From contig NZ_JABEQH010000006.1 in NCBI RefSeq assembly GCF_014174305.1, positions 62,001 to 126,000 on the forward strand: 64,000 bases of DNA, read 5' to 3'. The DNA comes from Gluconacetobacter johannae. GTDB lineage: Bacteria > Pseudomonadota > Alphaproteobacteria > Acetobacterales > Acetobacteraceae. A model generated the notes under the pieces. It was not told the DNA's origin, did no database searches, and was given only the letters and a program-made list of their open reading frames with translations. The position numbers and the translations under genes are program-made. This document shows, piece after piece, positions 9,259 to 18,002 of the stretch (position 1 is the first letter of the stretch; every line of letters starts with the position of its first letter).

Positions 9259-9971
9259 CCGCCCGAACGCACCATGCCGCCAGTCACCGCCTGGCCGCCG
9301 CCGATCCCGGGCGAGGGCGCCACGCGGCGGCGCGTCACCTGCTGGTAATCCGCGGGCGGCTGGAAGATCGTGGAGGCGATGGGGCCATAGACCACTTTCG
9401 TCGCCTCCAGCCGCCCCTTCATGCCGTCGCCATCCACGCCGTCTTCCCGCAGGATCACGCCGTCATCGGTCACGCAGGCGGTGGCCGATCCCCGGCCCGA
9501 GGCCACGCCCCATTCCGTGCAGGGCACCCCGGCCACCTGCGCCGCGCCCTTGCGCGTGAACTGCATCGACAGGTCCAGCAGGAACGGGTTGCGGATGCCG
9601 TACTGCGCGTCCAGCCGGGTATAGACCTTCTGCCTGTTCAGCACGATCGTCACCTGCCGCGCCGCGCGATCCAGGATGGTCGACCCCGCGCCCTCGGGGC
9701 TGTCCAGCCGCATCATGCCGCCATTGGCGGTGAACCAGGCCTGCACGCTCTTGGGCGACGGCGCGCCCTCGGGCTGCACGCTGTATTCGACCTGCACATC
9801 GCGCGTGGGCGCCAGCGGCGGATGGGCGGCAGCGGCCTCGCCCCCCTCCTGGGCGCGCGCGGGCAGGGCCATGCCCCCCGTCGCGGCCGCGAACGCCAGC
9901 CCGGATGTCGCCAGCGTCGCGATCGCCAGCCCCGATATCGGCCGGCGGCGGCCCGTCGATGGAACGGTCAT
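9255..9971 (-). CDS. Exported hypothetical protein, first of a tandem paralogous pair
   Basis: A 238-residue exported protein. The N-terminus has a basic n-region (GRRRP), a long hydrophobic core and an ALPARAQ cleavage site near residue 40. The mature part has repeated beta-strand motifs, a paired PC..W and C.TDDGV pattern shared with the next gene, and LDLSMQFTRKGAAQVAGVPC. The two conserved cysteines may form a disulphide. An AAGGGAG ribosome binding site precedes the ATG. It lies 15 bp after aat and may be transcribed with it. Function unknown. Confidence 0.72.
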   Translation of the reverse strand: MTVPSTGRRRPISGLAIATLATSGLAFAAATGGMALPARAQEGGEAAAAHPPLAPTRDVQVEYSVQPEGAPSPKSVQAWFTANGGMMRLDSPEGAGSTILDRAARQVTIVLNRQKVYTRLDAQYGIRNPFLLDLSMQFTRKGAAQVAGVPCTEWGVASGRGSATACVTDDGVILREDGVDGDGMKGRLEATKVVYGPIASTIFQPPADYQQVTRRRVAPSPGIGGGQAVTGGMVRSGG

Positions 9972-9986
9972 GGTCGTGCTCCCTTT

Positions 9987-10703
9987 TCACTCTGTTCGTT
10001 TTCTGCCCGGCCCGGCCGGCCCGGCGCCGTCGTCCTGCCGCCCGTCGGCGCGCATACGCACGATTTCCTGCCGGATGGCGGCGGCATGGCTGTCGTCCGG
10101 CCAGGCCGCCGGATGCGCCAGGGCCTGCGCCAGCCGCTGCTTGTACCGCCAGGACGGAATTTCCAGGCCCCCGAAGCGCGCAAGATGTTCCGTCCCGAAC
10201 TGCGTATCCAGCAGGGTGTATCCGCCCACGCGCAGCCGCGCCACCAGCTCCACCAGCGCGGCTTTCGACGCATCGCGGCACCGGCTGAACATGCTTTCAC
10301 CGAAAAACGCGCCACCGATGGCGACGCCGTACAGCCCGCCCACCAGTTCGCCGTCCCGCCAGCTTTCGACGCTGTGGGCATAGCCCATGGCGTGCAACTC
10401 GCAGAACAGGCGGACGATCTCGTCATTGATCCAGGTCTTCTCCCGCCCCGGGGCCGGGGCGGCGCAGGCGCGGATCGTGGCCGCGAAATCGCGGTCGGCC
10501 ACGACCGTGAACGACTCGGACAGCACGGTCCGCAACAGCCGGCGCGGCGCATGGAACCCGTCCAGCGGCAGGATGCCGCGCATGTCGGGATCGTACCAGT
10601 CCAGCTCCGTGGCGCCGGCATCCGGCGCCATCGGGAACAGGCCGATGGAATAGGCCCGGATCATCATCTCGGGCGTGATCGTGGCTGCGTCTCCCTTGCC
10701 CAT
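9987..10703 (-). CDS. aat: Leucyl/phenylalanyl-tRNA-protein transferase
   Basis: An N-end-rule enzyme that adds Leu or Phe from aminoacyl-tRNA to proteins with N-terminal Lys or Arg, marking them for ClpS/ClpAP. Family motifs are clear: AYSIGLFPM near the start, WYDPDMRGILPLD, GYAHSVESW, GGLYGVAIGGAFFGESMFS, and LLDTQFGTEHLARFGG. The start at 10703 gives about 238 residues, matching the family; in-frame ATG (10739) and further upstream codons exist, so the N-terminus is not certain. It is divergent from the hydroxyacid dehydrogenase. clpS and clpA, which read its products, are at 42.6-45.6 kb of this window. Confidence 0.93.
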   Translation of the reverse strand: MGKGDAATITPEMMIRAYSIGLFPMAPDAGATELDWYDPDMRGILPLDGFHAPRRLLRTVLSESFTVVADRDFAATIRACAAPAPGREKTWINDEIVRLFCELHAMGYAHSVESWRDGELVGGLYGVAIGGAFFGESMFSRCRDASKAALVELVARLRVGGYTLLDTQFGTEHLARFGGLEIPSWRYKQRLAQALAHPAAWPDDSHAAAIRQEIVRMRADGRQDDGAGPAGPGRKRTE

Positions 10704-10819
10704 GCGTCCCGTACCATCCCCCCGGCGCCGCGTCGCCATGACCGCTGGACACGTCCCGCCAATAATCCGATCCTGATAAAGGAGCGAGATAAACCGCATC
10801 TGTCAAAAGAGGTTCCCGA

Positions 10820-11788
10820 ATGCCCGACACGCGTCCCCGCCTGATTCGCACCCAGCGCATGCCCACAGCCGTCGCCCGGCGGATCGAACGGGATTTCGAT
10901 GCCCCGCCCGAGCCCGACCACAAGCTGACATCCGACGAACTGGTCGCCCTGGCGCAGGAATTCCGGCCGCATGCGGTGATGGTGACCAGCAGCACCCCGG
11001 TTTCGGCGGCGACCGTCGCCGCCCTGCCCGACAGCGTGCGCGTCATCGCCACCGTCAGCGTCGGCACCGACCATCTGGACGGCCCGGCCATCGCCGCGCG
11101 CGGCCTGGCGCTGACCTATACGCCCGACGTGCTGACCGACTGCAACGCCGACCTGGCGATCATGCTGATCCTGGCGGCGGCGCGCCGGGGGGCGGAATAC
11201 CTGTCGATCATGCACGACGGCTGGGGCCGGAACCTGGGGATGGAGGAACTGCTGGGCGTCCGCGTCACCGGCAAGACGCTGGGCATCATCGGCATGGGGC
11301 GGATCGGGCGGGCGGTCGCCCGGCGCGCCCGTGGATTCGACATGAACATCCTCTATTCCAACCGCCGCCGCCTGGCGCCGGAGCTGGAAGAAGGCGCGAC
11401 CTATTTCGCCGACATCCGCGACATGCTGCCGCACTGCGATATCCTGAGCCTGCACATGCCCGGCGGCGCCACGCCCATCATCACCGCCGAAACGCTGGCC
11501 CTGCTGCCCAGGGGGGCGATCTTCGTCAACGCGGCCCGCGGCAGCCTGGTGGACGAGGATGCGCTGATCGCGGCGCTGACCGACGGCCACCTGGCCGCCG
11601 CCGGCCTGGACGTCTATCGCAACGAACCCCATCCCGACCGGCGCTTCCTGGCCCTGCCGAACGTGTTCCTGACCCCGCACATGGGCAGCGCCACGGTCGA
11701 GACCCGGACCGACATGGGCATGCTGGCGCTCGACAATATCGACGCGGTCCTGTCCGGCCGGCCGGCCGTCACCCCGGTCCCGGCCTGA
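10820..11788 (+). CDS. D-isomer-specific 2-hydroxyacid dehydrogenase (glyoxylate reductase-like)
   Basis: A 322-residue NAD(P)H-dependent oxidoreductase of the D-2-hydroxyacid dehydrogenase family. The nucleotide fold starts with GMGRIG at about residues 158-163. The catalytic triad is visible as Arg240 (NAARG), Glu269 (NEPHPD) and His287 (TPHMGSA). The substrate-side motif SVGTDHLD and the absence of an ACT domain point to glyoxylate/hydroxypyruvate or 2-ketogluconate reductases rather than SerA. In acetic acid bacteria such enzymes reduce 2-keto acids taken up after periplasmic oxidation; the exact substrate is inferred. A small membrane-protein gene follows after 15 bp. Confidence 0.88.
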   Translation: MPDTRPRLIRTQRMPTAVARRIERDFDAPPEPDHKLTSDELVALAQEFRPHAVMVTSSTPVSAATVAALPDSVRVIATVSVGTDHLDGPAIAARGLALTYTPDVLTDCNADLAIMLILAAARRGAEYLSIMHDGWGRNLGMEELLGVRVTGKTLGIIGMGRIGRAVARRARGFDMNILYSNRRRLAPELEEGATYFADIRDMLPHCDILSLHMPGGATPIITAETLALLPRGAIFVNAARGSLVDEDALIAALTDGHLAAAGLDVYRNEPHPDRRFLALPNVFLTPHMGSATVETRTDMGMLALDNIDAVLSGRPAVTPVPA

Positions 11789-11803
11789 ACCGGAGGCCCC
11801 GCC

Positions 11804-11974
11804 ATGCCGCCCCGCATCACCTTCCTGCTGGCCTGCCTGGGCGGCGGCCTGCTGGCGGTCCTGACCGCCCTCGTCGCCCCCCATTACGCCCGGGCGGCGC
11901 AGATCCTGTGCCTGTTCTATGTGGCGGCCGCCATCTTCGTCTCGCTCCGGATCCTGCTGCGCCCCGAGGCCTGA
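11804..11974 (+). CDS. Small two-helix membrane protein (56 aa)
   Basis: A short gene encoding 56 residues, with a strong CCGGAGG ribosome binding site eight bases before the ATG. The protein has two hydrophobic segments (about residues 5-26 and 32-50) separated by a short PHYARA loop and ends in LLRPEA, so it should be an inner-membrane hairpin. No family is recognised. It lies 15 bp after the hydroxyacid dehydrogenase and is probably co-transcribed with it. Confidence 0.6.
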   Translation: MPPRITFLLACLGGGLLAVLTALVAPHYARAAQILCLFYVAAAIFVSLRILLRPEA

Positions 11975-11993
11975 CCCCGCCGGCGCGGGCGGA

Positions 11994-12824
11994 TCAGAAT
12001 GCCGGGTTCACCAGCCCGGCACGCAGCGTTTCGGCGGTGCGGCGCACCTCCGGCCCATGCTCGCGCTCCAGCCGGCGAATGGTGAAATGGGCGCGGGCCA
12101 GCGCGCGGTAATGGGACAGGAACGCGGCGTTCAGCGACGCCCCGCACAGCGCGCCGGCCACCGGCATCATCTGCAGCGCCAGCTTGCGCGACAGGCCCAG
12201 GCCGTAATGCGAGGCCACCTCGGAAATCAGCATCACGACCGGCCGGCCACGCAGCAGCGCCCGCGCCGAAAAATAGCCCAGTTCGCTTTCCTCGTCGGTC
12301 GCGGCGACGGGGAAGGCGCGCAGGGCGAAGACCTCCAGGCAGGCCCGGCGCGCCTCGGGCGTCGACAGGTCCTCGCCCTCCTCGCGGGCGATGCGCGCGA
12401 TCTCGCGCATGATCGTCAGCGTGGTGAATCCGATGTCGGGGACCAGCCCCACCAGCCCCGCGAATCCGCCCACCGCACCCGACACGGTCACGGCGGCCTG
12501 CACCGCCGGCCCGCGCCATGGCGGCGTCGGTACATGCGCGACCGGCATGTCGTCCGGGGCGCGCATGCCCACGATCGCCACGTCGAAGGCGCGCGACACC
12601 GCCGTTTCCGCAATGCCCTTCAGCTTGGCCTGCAGGCCCGGCGCCATGCCGATGCCCCGCAGGCCCAGCCGCGCCGCCTGCCCGACCGCCCCGCCCATCA
12701 GGTCGGCCAGCCGGACCAGCACCCCACGTCCCGATTCGACCTGTTCAAGGGCACGCTGCAGCTCGGCAATCGCCGGAGCGTCCAGCACCAGGGGGGCCAG
12801 TTCGGCCCCGGTTCGTGTGGTCAT
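11994..12824 (-). CDS. EcsC family protein
   Basis: A 276-residue member of the EcsC family, named after a protein encoded beside a Bacillus ABC exporter; the biochemical role is unknown. Seen here are hydrophobic glycine-rich stretches (SGAVGGFAGLVGLVPDIGFTTLTIMREIA) typical of the family, a central FALRAFP segment, and MMPVAGALCGASLNAAFL near the C-terminus. The ATG at 12824 is chosen because GGGAGG sits about eight bases upstream; an ATG two codons earlier is also possible. It is convergent with the small membrane-protein gene. Confidence 0.82.
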   Translation of the reverse strand: MTTRTGAELAPLVLDAPAIAELQRALEQVESGRGVLVRLADLMGGAVGQAARLGLRGIGMAPGLQAKLKGIAETAVSRAFDVAIVGMRAPDDMPVAHVPTPPWRGPAVQAAVTVSGAVGGFAGLVGLVPDIGFTTLTIMREIARIAREEGEDLSTPEARRACLEVFALRAFPVAATDEESELGYFSARALLRGRPVVMLISEVASHYGLGLSRKLALQMMPVAGALCGASLNAAFLSHYRALARAHFTIRRLEREHGPEVRRTAETLRAGLVNPAF

Positions 12825-13114
12825 TCCCATGCCCTCCCACCAGTCCGCCGGCCGCGCCCGCCGGGGCGGGCGGCGTGTCGGCGGATACACAATTCTCCGT
12901 CAATCGGAACGGAACCCGTGTTTTCCATCATATTACCCCTCCCGCCAATGCGTTGCCACGCCGTATATGGTCGAAATGCAGGGCCGCCATGTTCATGGGG
13001 CGACCGATGGCCACGGGCGGCCTCCCGACCGACGCACTCCTGCCCTGAGGAGACCGCGCGTTGACCGGGACACTCCACCGCCCTTCCCTAAGGCCGAACG
13101 CAAGGAGAGATCCG

Positions 13115-13609
13115 ATGGACGCATTCATTGCCGCACGGCTTCCCGGACGCACCGGCCTGATGGCCGGCGCGCTGCTCTCCATGACCCTGCTGGCCGGGGG
13201 GGCGCTTGCCGCGCCGCCCGCCCCGCGCCATGCGGACGACGCCCTGTCGGCCCCGATCCATTCCACCCTGGGCAATACCACGCCCGCGCCGGCCGCCCCG
13301 GAGAACGCCGAGGCCCCGCCGCCGCCCGACGGCTACCAGGTCGTGCAGGACGAGGACGTCAGCGCCCAGGCCTACAGCCCCGCCGTGACCGCCGTCGGCG
13401 GCCCCGGCCTGCCGTCGATCGAAGCCCGGCAAACCCCGCGTGAGCCCAATTCCGTCCCGTCGCATTTCAGCGTCTTCGGCGTGCCGGTCAAATTCAACGC
13501 GCCGGTGACGCCCCCCTATAACGCGGCGTTCACCTATTCGACCTACGCGGGGCAGCCCGGCCGCGGATGGGACGCGGTCGGCGCGGAAGGCGCGGCCGGG
13601 CAGCCCTGA
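13115..13609 (+). CDS. Exported hypothetical protein
   Basis: Unrecognised 164-residue protein with a clear signal peptide (MDAFIAARLPGRTGLMAG, hydrophobic core, cleavage after GGALA near residue 30). The mature part is low-complexity: Ala/Pro-rich with a PPPPDGYQVVQDEDV segment and a C-terminal stretch of Tyr and Phe (NAAFTYSTYAGQPGRGWDAVG). No cysteines, lipobox or catalytic motif are seen. The start is set by an AAGGAGA ribosome binding site before the ATG. A 290-bp divergent region separates it from the EcsC gene. Confidence 0.68.
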   Translation: MDAFIAARLPGRTGLMAGALLSMTLLAGGALAAPPAPRHADDALSAPIHSTLGNTTPAPAAPENAEAPPPPDGYQVVQDEDVSAQAYSPAVTAVGGPGLPSIEARQTPREPNSVPSHFSVFGVPVKFNAPVTPPYNAAFTYSTYAGQPGRGWDAVGAEGAAGQP

Positions 13610-13616
13610 CCCGGCG

Positions 13617-14033
13617 TCAGGCCGCCGCCCAGCCGCCCATCCGGCACAGATGCGCCCAATGCGCGTCCGAAACCGGCACGACCGACAGCCGCGACTGCCG
13701 CACCAGGGCCAGGTCGGCCAGCGCCGGGTCGGCCTTGATCGCCGCCAGGGTCACGGGATGGGGCATCGGCCCCACCGCGCGCACATCGACGCAGATCCAC
13801 CCCCCCGACTCGGCCGTGGGGTCGGGATAGGCCTCGCGGACGATCTCGACCACGCCCACGATCTCCTTGCCGATGTTCGAATGATAGAAAAACGCCAGGT
13901 CCCCGCATTTCATGGTCATCATGTTGCGCTTGGCCTGATGGTTGCGGACGCCCGTCCAGGGCTCCACCCCATGGGCCACCTGTTCGTCCCACGAGAACGC
14001 ATCGGGTTCGGACTTCACCAGCCAGTGCGCCAT
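13617..14033 (-). CDS. EVE domain-containing protein
   Basis: A 138-residue EVE-domain protein of the thymocyte-nuclear-protein-1 type (PUA-like fold). Hallmarks are MAHWLVKSEPDAFSWD at the start, WTGVRNHQAKRNMM, GDLAFFYHSN, GVVEIVREAYPDPT and LAAIKADPAL. Such domains bind modified bases in DNA or RNA; which ligand this one uses cannot be told. It starts 5 bp after the YciI-like gene ends, so the two form a small operon. Confidence 0.92.
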   Translation of the reverse strand: MAHWLVKSEPDAFSWDEQVAHGVEPWTGVRNHQAKRNMMTMKCGDLAFFYHSNIGKEIVGVVEIVREAYPDPTAESGGWICVDVRAVGPMPHPVTLAAIKADPALADLALVRQSRLSVVPVSDAHWAHLCRMGGWAAA

Positions 14034-14038
14034 GGCCC

Positions 14039-14332
14039 CTATTCCACCAGCGCGCCGTCGCGAAACACCGGGCGGTACGCCCGGATCACCACGCTTTCAA
14101 AGACGTCGGCGCGGGCATAGGGGTCGCTGGCGGCGAACCCCTCGGCCGCCGCGCGGTCCGCCACGTCCACCAGCAGCAGGCTGCCGCCGGGCCGGCCGTC
14201 GAGGTTCAGCAGCGGGCCGGCCTGCACGATCCGGTCCTGATAGGCCGACAGATAGGCCAGATGCTGCGCCCGGGTGGCAAGCCGCGTGTCCAGCGCCCCC
14301 GGCTTGTCGGTGCAGATGATCGCGAAAAGCAT
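14039..14332 (-). CDS. YciI-like protein
   Basis: A 97-residue protein of the YciI family (ferredoxin-like fold, usually dimeric). The sequence starts MLFAIICTDKPGAL and contains RAQHLAYLSAYQDRIVQAGPLL, GGSLLLVDVADRAAAEGFAASDPY and a terminal RAYRPVF, all typical. The conserved His of RAQHL and the Asp of SDPY form the putative active site. The reaction is unknown. The ATG at 14332 is preceded by GAGG; further in-frame upstream sequence overlaps ccmC and is not coding. Confidence 0.9.
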   Translation of the reverse strand: MLFAIICTDKPGALDTRLATRAQHLAYLSAYQDRIVQAGPLLNLDGRPGGSLLLVDVADRAAAEGFAASDPYARADVFESVVIRAYRPVFRDGALVE

Positions 14333-14512
14333 GAAGAATACCCTCGTCCAGAATGACCGGCGGGTCCGCCGGGTGAACAATCTGCCATGAGCAGCAGAGG
14401 CCGTGCCTTTCTTCGCATGATAGTGTAGGAGCGGAAAGCGGATCGCCCTTTCCGTCGCCCGACGACGCATTTGCCAGGAGCCTTCCGCCGACGCGGAGGG
14501 ATCGGAACCGTC

Positions 14513-15331
14513 TTGAACGCTACCCACAGCCTGGTCGCACGCACGGGCGCCGTCTTTCACCGTTACGCCAATCCCGGACGCTTCCTTCGGCTGGGCGCGC
14601 GCCTGCAACCGTGGCTGACCTGGCCGGCGCTGGCGCTGTCCATCGCCGGCATCGTGTGGGGCCTGTTCTTCTCGCCCGCCGACTGGCAGCAGGGCGACAG
14701 CGTGCGGATCATGTATGTCCATGTGCCTGCCGCGTGGCTGGCCTCGTCGGGCTATGCGGGCCTGGCGGTGTGCTCGCTGCTGTCGCTGGTGTGGCGCCAT
14801 CCGCTGGCCGACCTGGCGGCGGTGGAAATCGGGCCGGTCGGCGCGGCCATTACCGCCGTCTGCCTGGCCACCGGGTCGCTGTGGGGCAAGCCGATGTGGG
14901 GGACATGGTGGGTGTGGGACGCGCGCCTGACCTCGGTCCTGGTCCTGTTCTTCCTGTATCTGGGCCATATCGCGCTGATCCGCGCGTTCGACGAGCCGCA
15001 GCGGGGCTATCGCGCCGCCGCCATCCTGGGGCTGGCCGGCGCGGTCGACCTGCCCATCATCAAATTCAGCGTGCAGTGGTGGAACACCCTGCACCAGCCG
15101 GACAGCATCACCCTGACCGGCGCGCCGACCATGTCCACCGCCATGCTGTGGCCGCTGCTGGTCTGCACGCTGGGCTTCACCCTGGGCTTCGCCGCCATCG
15201 TGGTGGCCCGCCTGCGCGCGGCCGTGATGGAAAGCCGCATCCGCGCGGCCCTGTCGGCGCGGCGCGGACGCGGGCGCGCGGCACCCGATAGCGCGCATGA
15301 CAGCGACGTTCCCGGCGGGGCCGTCGCATGA
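14513..15331 (+). CDS. ccmC: Haem exporter membrane protein CcmC
   Basis: First gene of the cytochrome c maturation (system I) operon. CcmC binds haem at the periplasmic face and loads it onto CcmE. The protein has six hydrophobic segments, the periplasmic tryptophan-rich WWD domain WGTWWVWDARLTS (residues 129-141 with this start) and conserved His residues in YVHVP and in WWNTLHQP. The start is uncertain: TTG at 14513 behind GGAGGG is used; another TTG at 14471 is possible, and there is no suitable ATG before the first helix. ccmA and ccmB are not upstream; the neighbour there is a divergent YciI gene. Confidence 0.92.
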   Translation: MNATHSLVARTGAVFHRYANPGRFLRLGARLQPWLTWPALALSIAGIVWGLFFSPADWQQGDSVRIMYVHVPAAWLASSGYAGLAVCSLLSLVWRHPLADLAAVEIGPVGAAITAVCLATGSLWGKPMWGTWWVWDARLTSVLVLFFLYLGHIALIRAFDEPQRGYRAAAILGLAGAVDLPIIKFSVQWWNTLHQPDSITLTGAPTMSTAMLWPLLVCTLGFTLGFAAIVVARLRAAVMESRIRAALSARRGRGRAAPDSAHDSDVPGGAVA

Positions 15332-15489
15332 GCATGACCCACCTGCCGTACATCGCCGCCGCCTACGGCCTGACCATCGGCCTGGCCGTGCTGCTGGGCG
15401 CGACCGCCGCCCTGCGGCTGCGCCGGGCCCGCGCGCGGCTGGCCGCGATCGACCGCCCGGCCCGGGCCGGACGAGGGGAGAACCGATGA
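15328..15489 (+). CDS. ccmD: Haem exporter protein CcmD
   Basis: A 53-residue small membrane protein. It has one hydrophobic helix (about residues 9-28) followed by a basic cytoplasmic tail (LRLRRARARLAAID), which is the CcmD pattern. CcmD helps release holo-CcmE from CcmC. Position gives most of the identification: its ATG overlaps the ccmC stop and its stop overlaps the ccmE start (ATGA at both joints). Confidence 0.85.
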   Translation: MSMTHLPYIAAAYGLTIGLAVLLGATAALRLRRARARLAAIDRPARAGRGENR

Positions 15490-16016
15490 CCCGCAAGACA
15501 CGACGGCTGTGGCTGGCCTGCGCGTGCCTGATGGGCCTGGGCTCGGCCACGGCGCTGACGCTGAACGCCTTTTCGTCCAACATCGTCTTCTTCATGGCCC
15601 CGTCGCAGATCCGCGCGAAACCGCCCGCGCCGGACCGGACGGTCCGCCTGGGCGGCATGGTGGTCGCGGGTTCGGTCCGCCGGCAGACGGTGCGGGATAC
15701 GCCGGTCGCGCTGTTCGACGTCACCGACGGGCAGGCCGCGGTAACCGTCCGCTACGAAGGCATCCTGCCCGACCTGTTCCGCGAGGGGCAGAGCGTCGTC
15801 GCCATCGGCACGGCCGGCCCCGACGGCGCCTTCCACGCGTCCGAGGTCCTGGCCAAGCACGACGAGACCTACATGCCCAAGGAAGTCGCCGAGGCCCTGC
15901 GCCGCAGCGGCAAGTGGGATCCGCGCTACGGCAAGGCCCCCGACGCGGCAAGCTGGGACACGATGACGGTCCGCGACGCCCGCAGGGACGCAGCCAGCCC
16001 CCAGCATGGAAGCTGA
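15486..16016 (+). CDS. ccmE: Cytochrome c haem chaperone CcmE
   Basis: A 176-residue periplasmic haem chaperone with one N-terminal membrane anchor. It carries haem covalently and hands it to the CcmF/H ligase. The conserved VLAKHDETYMPKEV contains the haem-binding His125 and nearby Tyr129. Upstream are FFMAPSQI and RLGGMVVAGSV, typical of the OB-fold core. The start overlaps the ccmD stop; longer upstream in-frame sequence is not used. Confidence 0.96.
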   Translation: MTRKTRRLWLACACLMGLGSATALTLNAFSSNIVFFMAPSQIRAKPPAPDRTVRLGGMVVAGSVRRQTVRDTPVALFDVTDGQAAVTVRYEGILPDLFREGQSVVAIGTAGPDGAFHASEVLAKHDETYMPKEVAEALRRSGKWDPRYGKAPDAASWDTMTVRDARRDAASPQHGS

Positions 16017-16022
16017 TCGAAC

Positions 16023-18002
16023 ATGAGTCCGGAACTCGGAAATTTCGCGCTGGCCCTGGCCTGCTGCCTGGCCGGCGCGCAGGCCGTGCTGCCGCTGATC
16101 GGGGCGCAGCGGCGCGACCCGCGCCTGATGGCGATGGCCCCCGCCCTGGCGGTGGGGCAGTTGCTGGCGCTTCTGACGTCGTTCGCCTGCCTGGTCAATG
16201 CCGCGATCGGCGACGATTTCTCGGTCCAGAACGTGGCCGCCAACAGCGCGGTCGCCAAGCCGCTGCTGTACAAGATCACCGGCGTCTGGGGTAACCACGA
16301 GGGCTCGATCCTGCTGTGGGCGCTCATACTGGGGGTCTGCGGCGGGGCGGTGGCGCTGTTCGGCCGCAACCTGCCGTCCGCCCTGCGGGCACGGGTCATC
16401 GCGGTGCTGGGCGGGGTGTCGGCGGGCTTCCTGCTGTTCTGCCTGACGACGTCGAACCCCTTCGACCGGGTCTGGCCCGCGCCGCTGGACGGCCAGGGCA
16501 TGAACCCCCTGCTGCAGGACCCCGGCCTGGCGTTCCATCCGCCCATTCTCTACACCGGCTACGTCGGTTTCGCCGTGCCCTTCGCCTTCGCCATCGCCGC
16601 CCTGATCGAGGGCCGTGTCGATGCGGCCTGGGGCCGGTGGGTCCGCCCGTGGGCGGTCGCGGCCTGGTGCTTCCTGACCTGCGGCATCGCACTGGGGTCG
16701 TGGTGGTCGTACTATGTGCTGGGCTGGGGCGGCTACTGGTTCTGGGACCCGGTGGAAAACGCCTCGCTGATCCCGTGGCTGACGGGCACGGCGCTGGTCC
16801 ATTCGGCCATCGTGGTCGAAAAGCGCGAGGCGCTGAAGATCTGGACGGTCCTGCTGGCCATCGGCACCTTCTCCTTCTCGCTGTCGGGCACGTTCCTGGT
16901 GCGGTCGGGCATCCTCAACTCCGTGCATGCCTTCGCCAACGACCCCGCGCGCGGCGTGTTCATCCTGGGCCTGCTGGCGCTGGTCATCGGCGGGTCGCTG
17001 CTGCTGTTCGCCATCCGTGCGCCGGCGCTGACCGCGGGCGGCATGTTCGCCCCGGTGTCGCGCGAAGGGCTGCTGGTGCTGAACAACATCCTGCTCTGCT
17101 CGATCTGCGCGGTGGTGCTGACGGGCACGATGTATCCGCCCTTCATGTCGCTGCTGTTCGGCAAGACCATTTCGGTAGGCAAGCCGTTCTTCGACGCCAC
17201 CGCCGCCCCGCTGGCCATTCCGCTTCTGGCCTTCATGGGGTTCGGGCCGATGATGCCGTGGAAGCGCGCGCAGTTCTGGCCGGTGCTGCGCCGCCTGTGG
17301 TGGGCGGGCCTGCTGACGGCGGCGGCGTTCGCCCTGGCGGCCTGGCGCATCCGCGACATCCTGCCCCTGCTGGCCGCGACGTTCGCCGTGTGGGTCATCG
17401 CCGGCAGCGCCGCCGACATCGCCGAACGCATCCGCCTGTTCCGCCTGCCGCTGGGCCAGAGCCTGCATCGCGCGCGCCTGCTGCCGCGCGCGGCCCTGGG
17501 CGCCGCGCTGGCCCATGCCGGCGTGGGCGTCAGCGTGCTGGGGCTGGCCGCGATGTCGCAGGCCGCCCACAAGATCGTCGAGGTCCGCGTGGGCCAGACC
17601 GAGATGCTGGCCGGCGACGCCTGGACCCTGACCGACGTCCATTCCGCCCCCGGCCCGAACTATACCTCGCTGATCGCGACGATCGAGGTCCGGCACGACG
17701 GCCGCCTGGTCACGGTGCTGCATCCCTCCAAACGGACCTTCGCCAGCCAGAACCAGACGACGACCGAGGTCGCGATCCACACCAACCTGCTGTCCGACCT
17801 GTATGGCGTGCTGGGCGACCGGCACGGCACGGATGCCGACCCCACCTATGTCCTGCGCCTGCATTACAACCCGCTGGCGCCCTGGATGTGGCTGGGCGGC
17901 CTTGTCATGGCGATGGGCGGGGCATTGTCGCTGTCCGACCGGCGGATGCGCGTCGGCGCCCCCCGCCGCGCCCGCCTCGCCGGACTGGTGGCCGCGCGAT
18001 GA
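16023..18002 (+). CDS. ccmF: Cytochrome c haem lyase subunit CcmF
   Basis: A 659-residue polytopic membrane protein that, with CcmH and CcmI, ligates haem to CxxCH apocytochromes. The WWD domain WGGYWFWDPVENASLIPW begins at residue 235. WGNHEGSILLW near the N-terminus, FHPPILYTGYVG, and SGTFLVRSGILNSVHAFA are family hallmarks with conserved histidines. Length is normal for CcmF. It begins 6 bp after ccmE and ends in an ATGA overlap with ccmG. Confidence 0.97.
   Translation: MSPELGNFALALACCLAGAQAVLPLIGAQRRDPRLMAMAPALAVGQLLALLTSFACLVNAAIGDDFSVQNVAANSAVAKPLLYKITGVWGNHEGSILLWALILGVCGGAVALFGRNLPSALRARVIAVLGGVSAGFLLFCLTTSNPFDRVWPAPLDGQGMNPLLQDPGLAFHPPILYTGYVGFAVPFAFAIAALIEGRVDAAWGRWVRPWAVAAWCFLTCGIALGSWWSYYVLGWGGYWFWDPVENASLIPWLTGTALVHSAIVVEKREALKIWTVLLAIGTFSFSLSGTFLVRSGILNSVHAFANDPARGVFILGLLALVIGGSLLLFAIRAPALTAGGMFAPVSREGLLVLNNILLCSICAVVLTGTMYPPFMSLLFGKTISVGKPFFDATAAPLAIPLLAFMGFGPMMPWKRAQFWPVLRRLWWAGLLTAAAFALAAWRIRDILPLLAATFAVWVIAGSAADIAERIRLFRLPLGQSLHRARLLPRAALGAALAHAGVGVSVLGLAAMSQAAHKIVEVRVGQTEMLAGDAWTLTDVHSAPGPNYTSLIATIEVRHDGRLVTVLHPSKRTFASQNQTTTEVAIHTNLLSDLYGVLGDRHGTDADPTYVLRLHYNPLAPWMWLGGLVMAMGGALSLSDRRMRVGAPRRARLAGLVAAR

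Noticed and set aside
12825-13114. Open frames in the gap between the EcsC-like and exported hypothetical genes
   Set aside because: They overlap the ends of real genes and have no support; the 290 bp more likely hold two divergent promoters.
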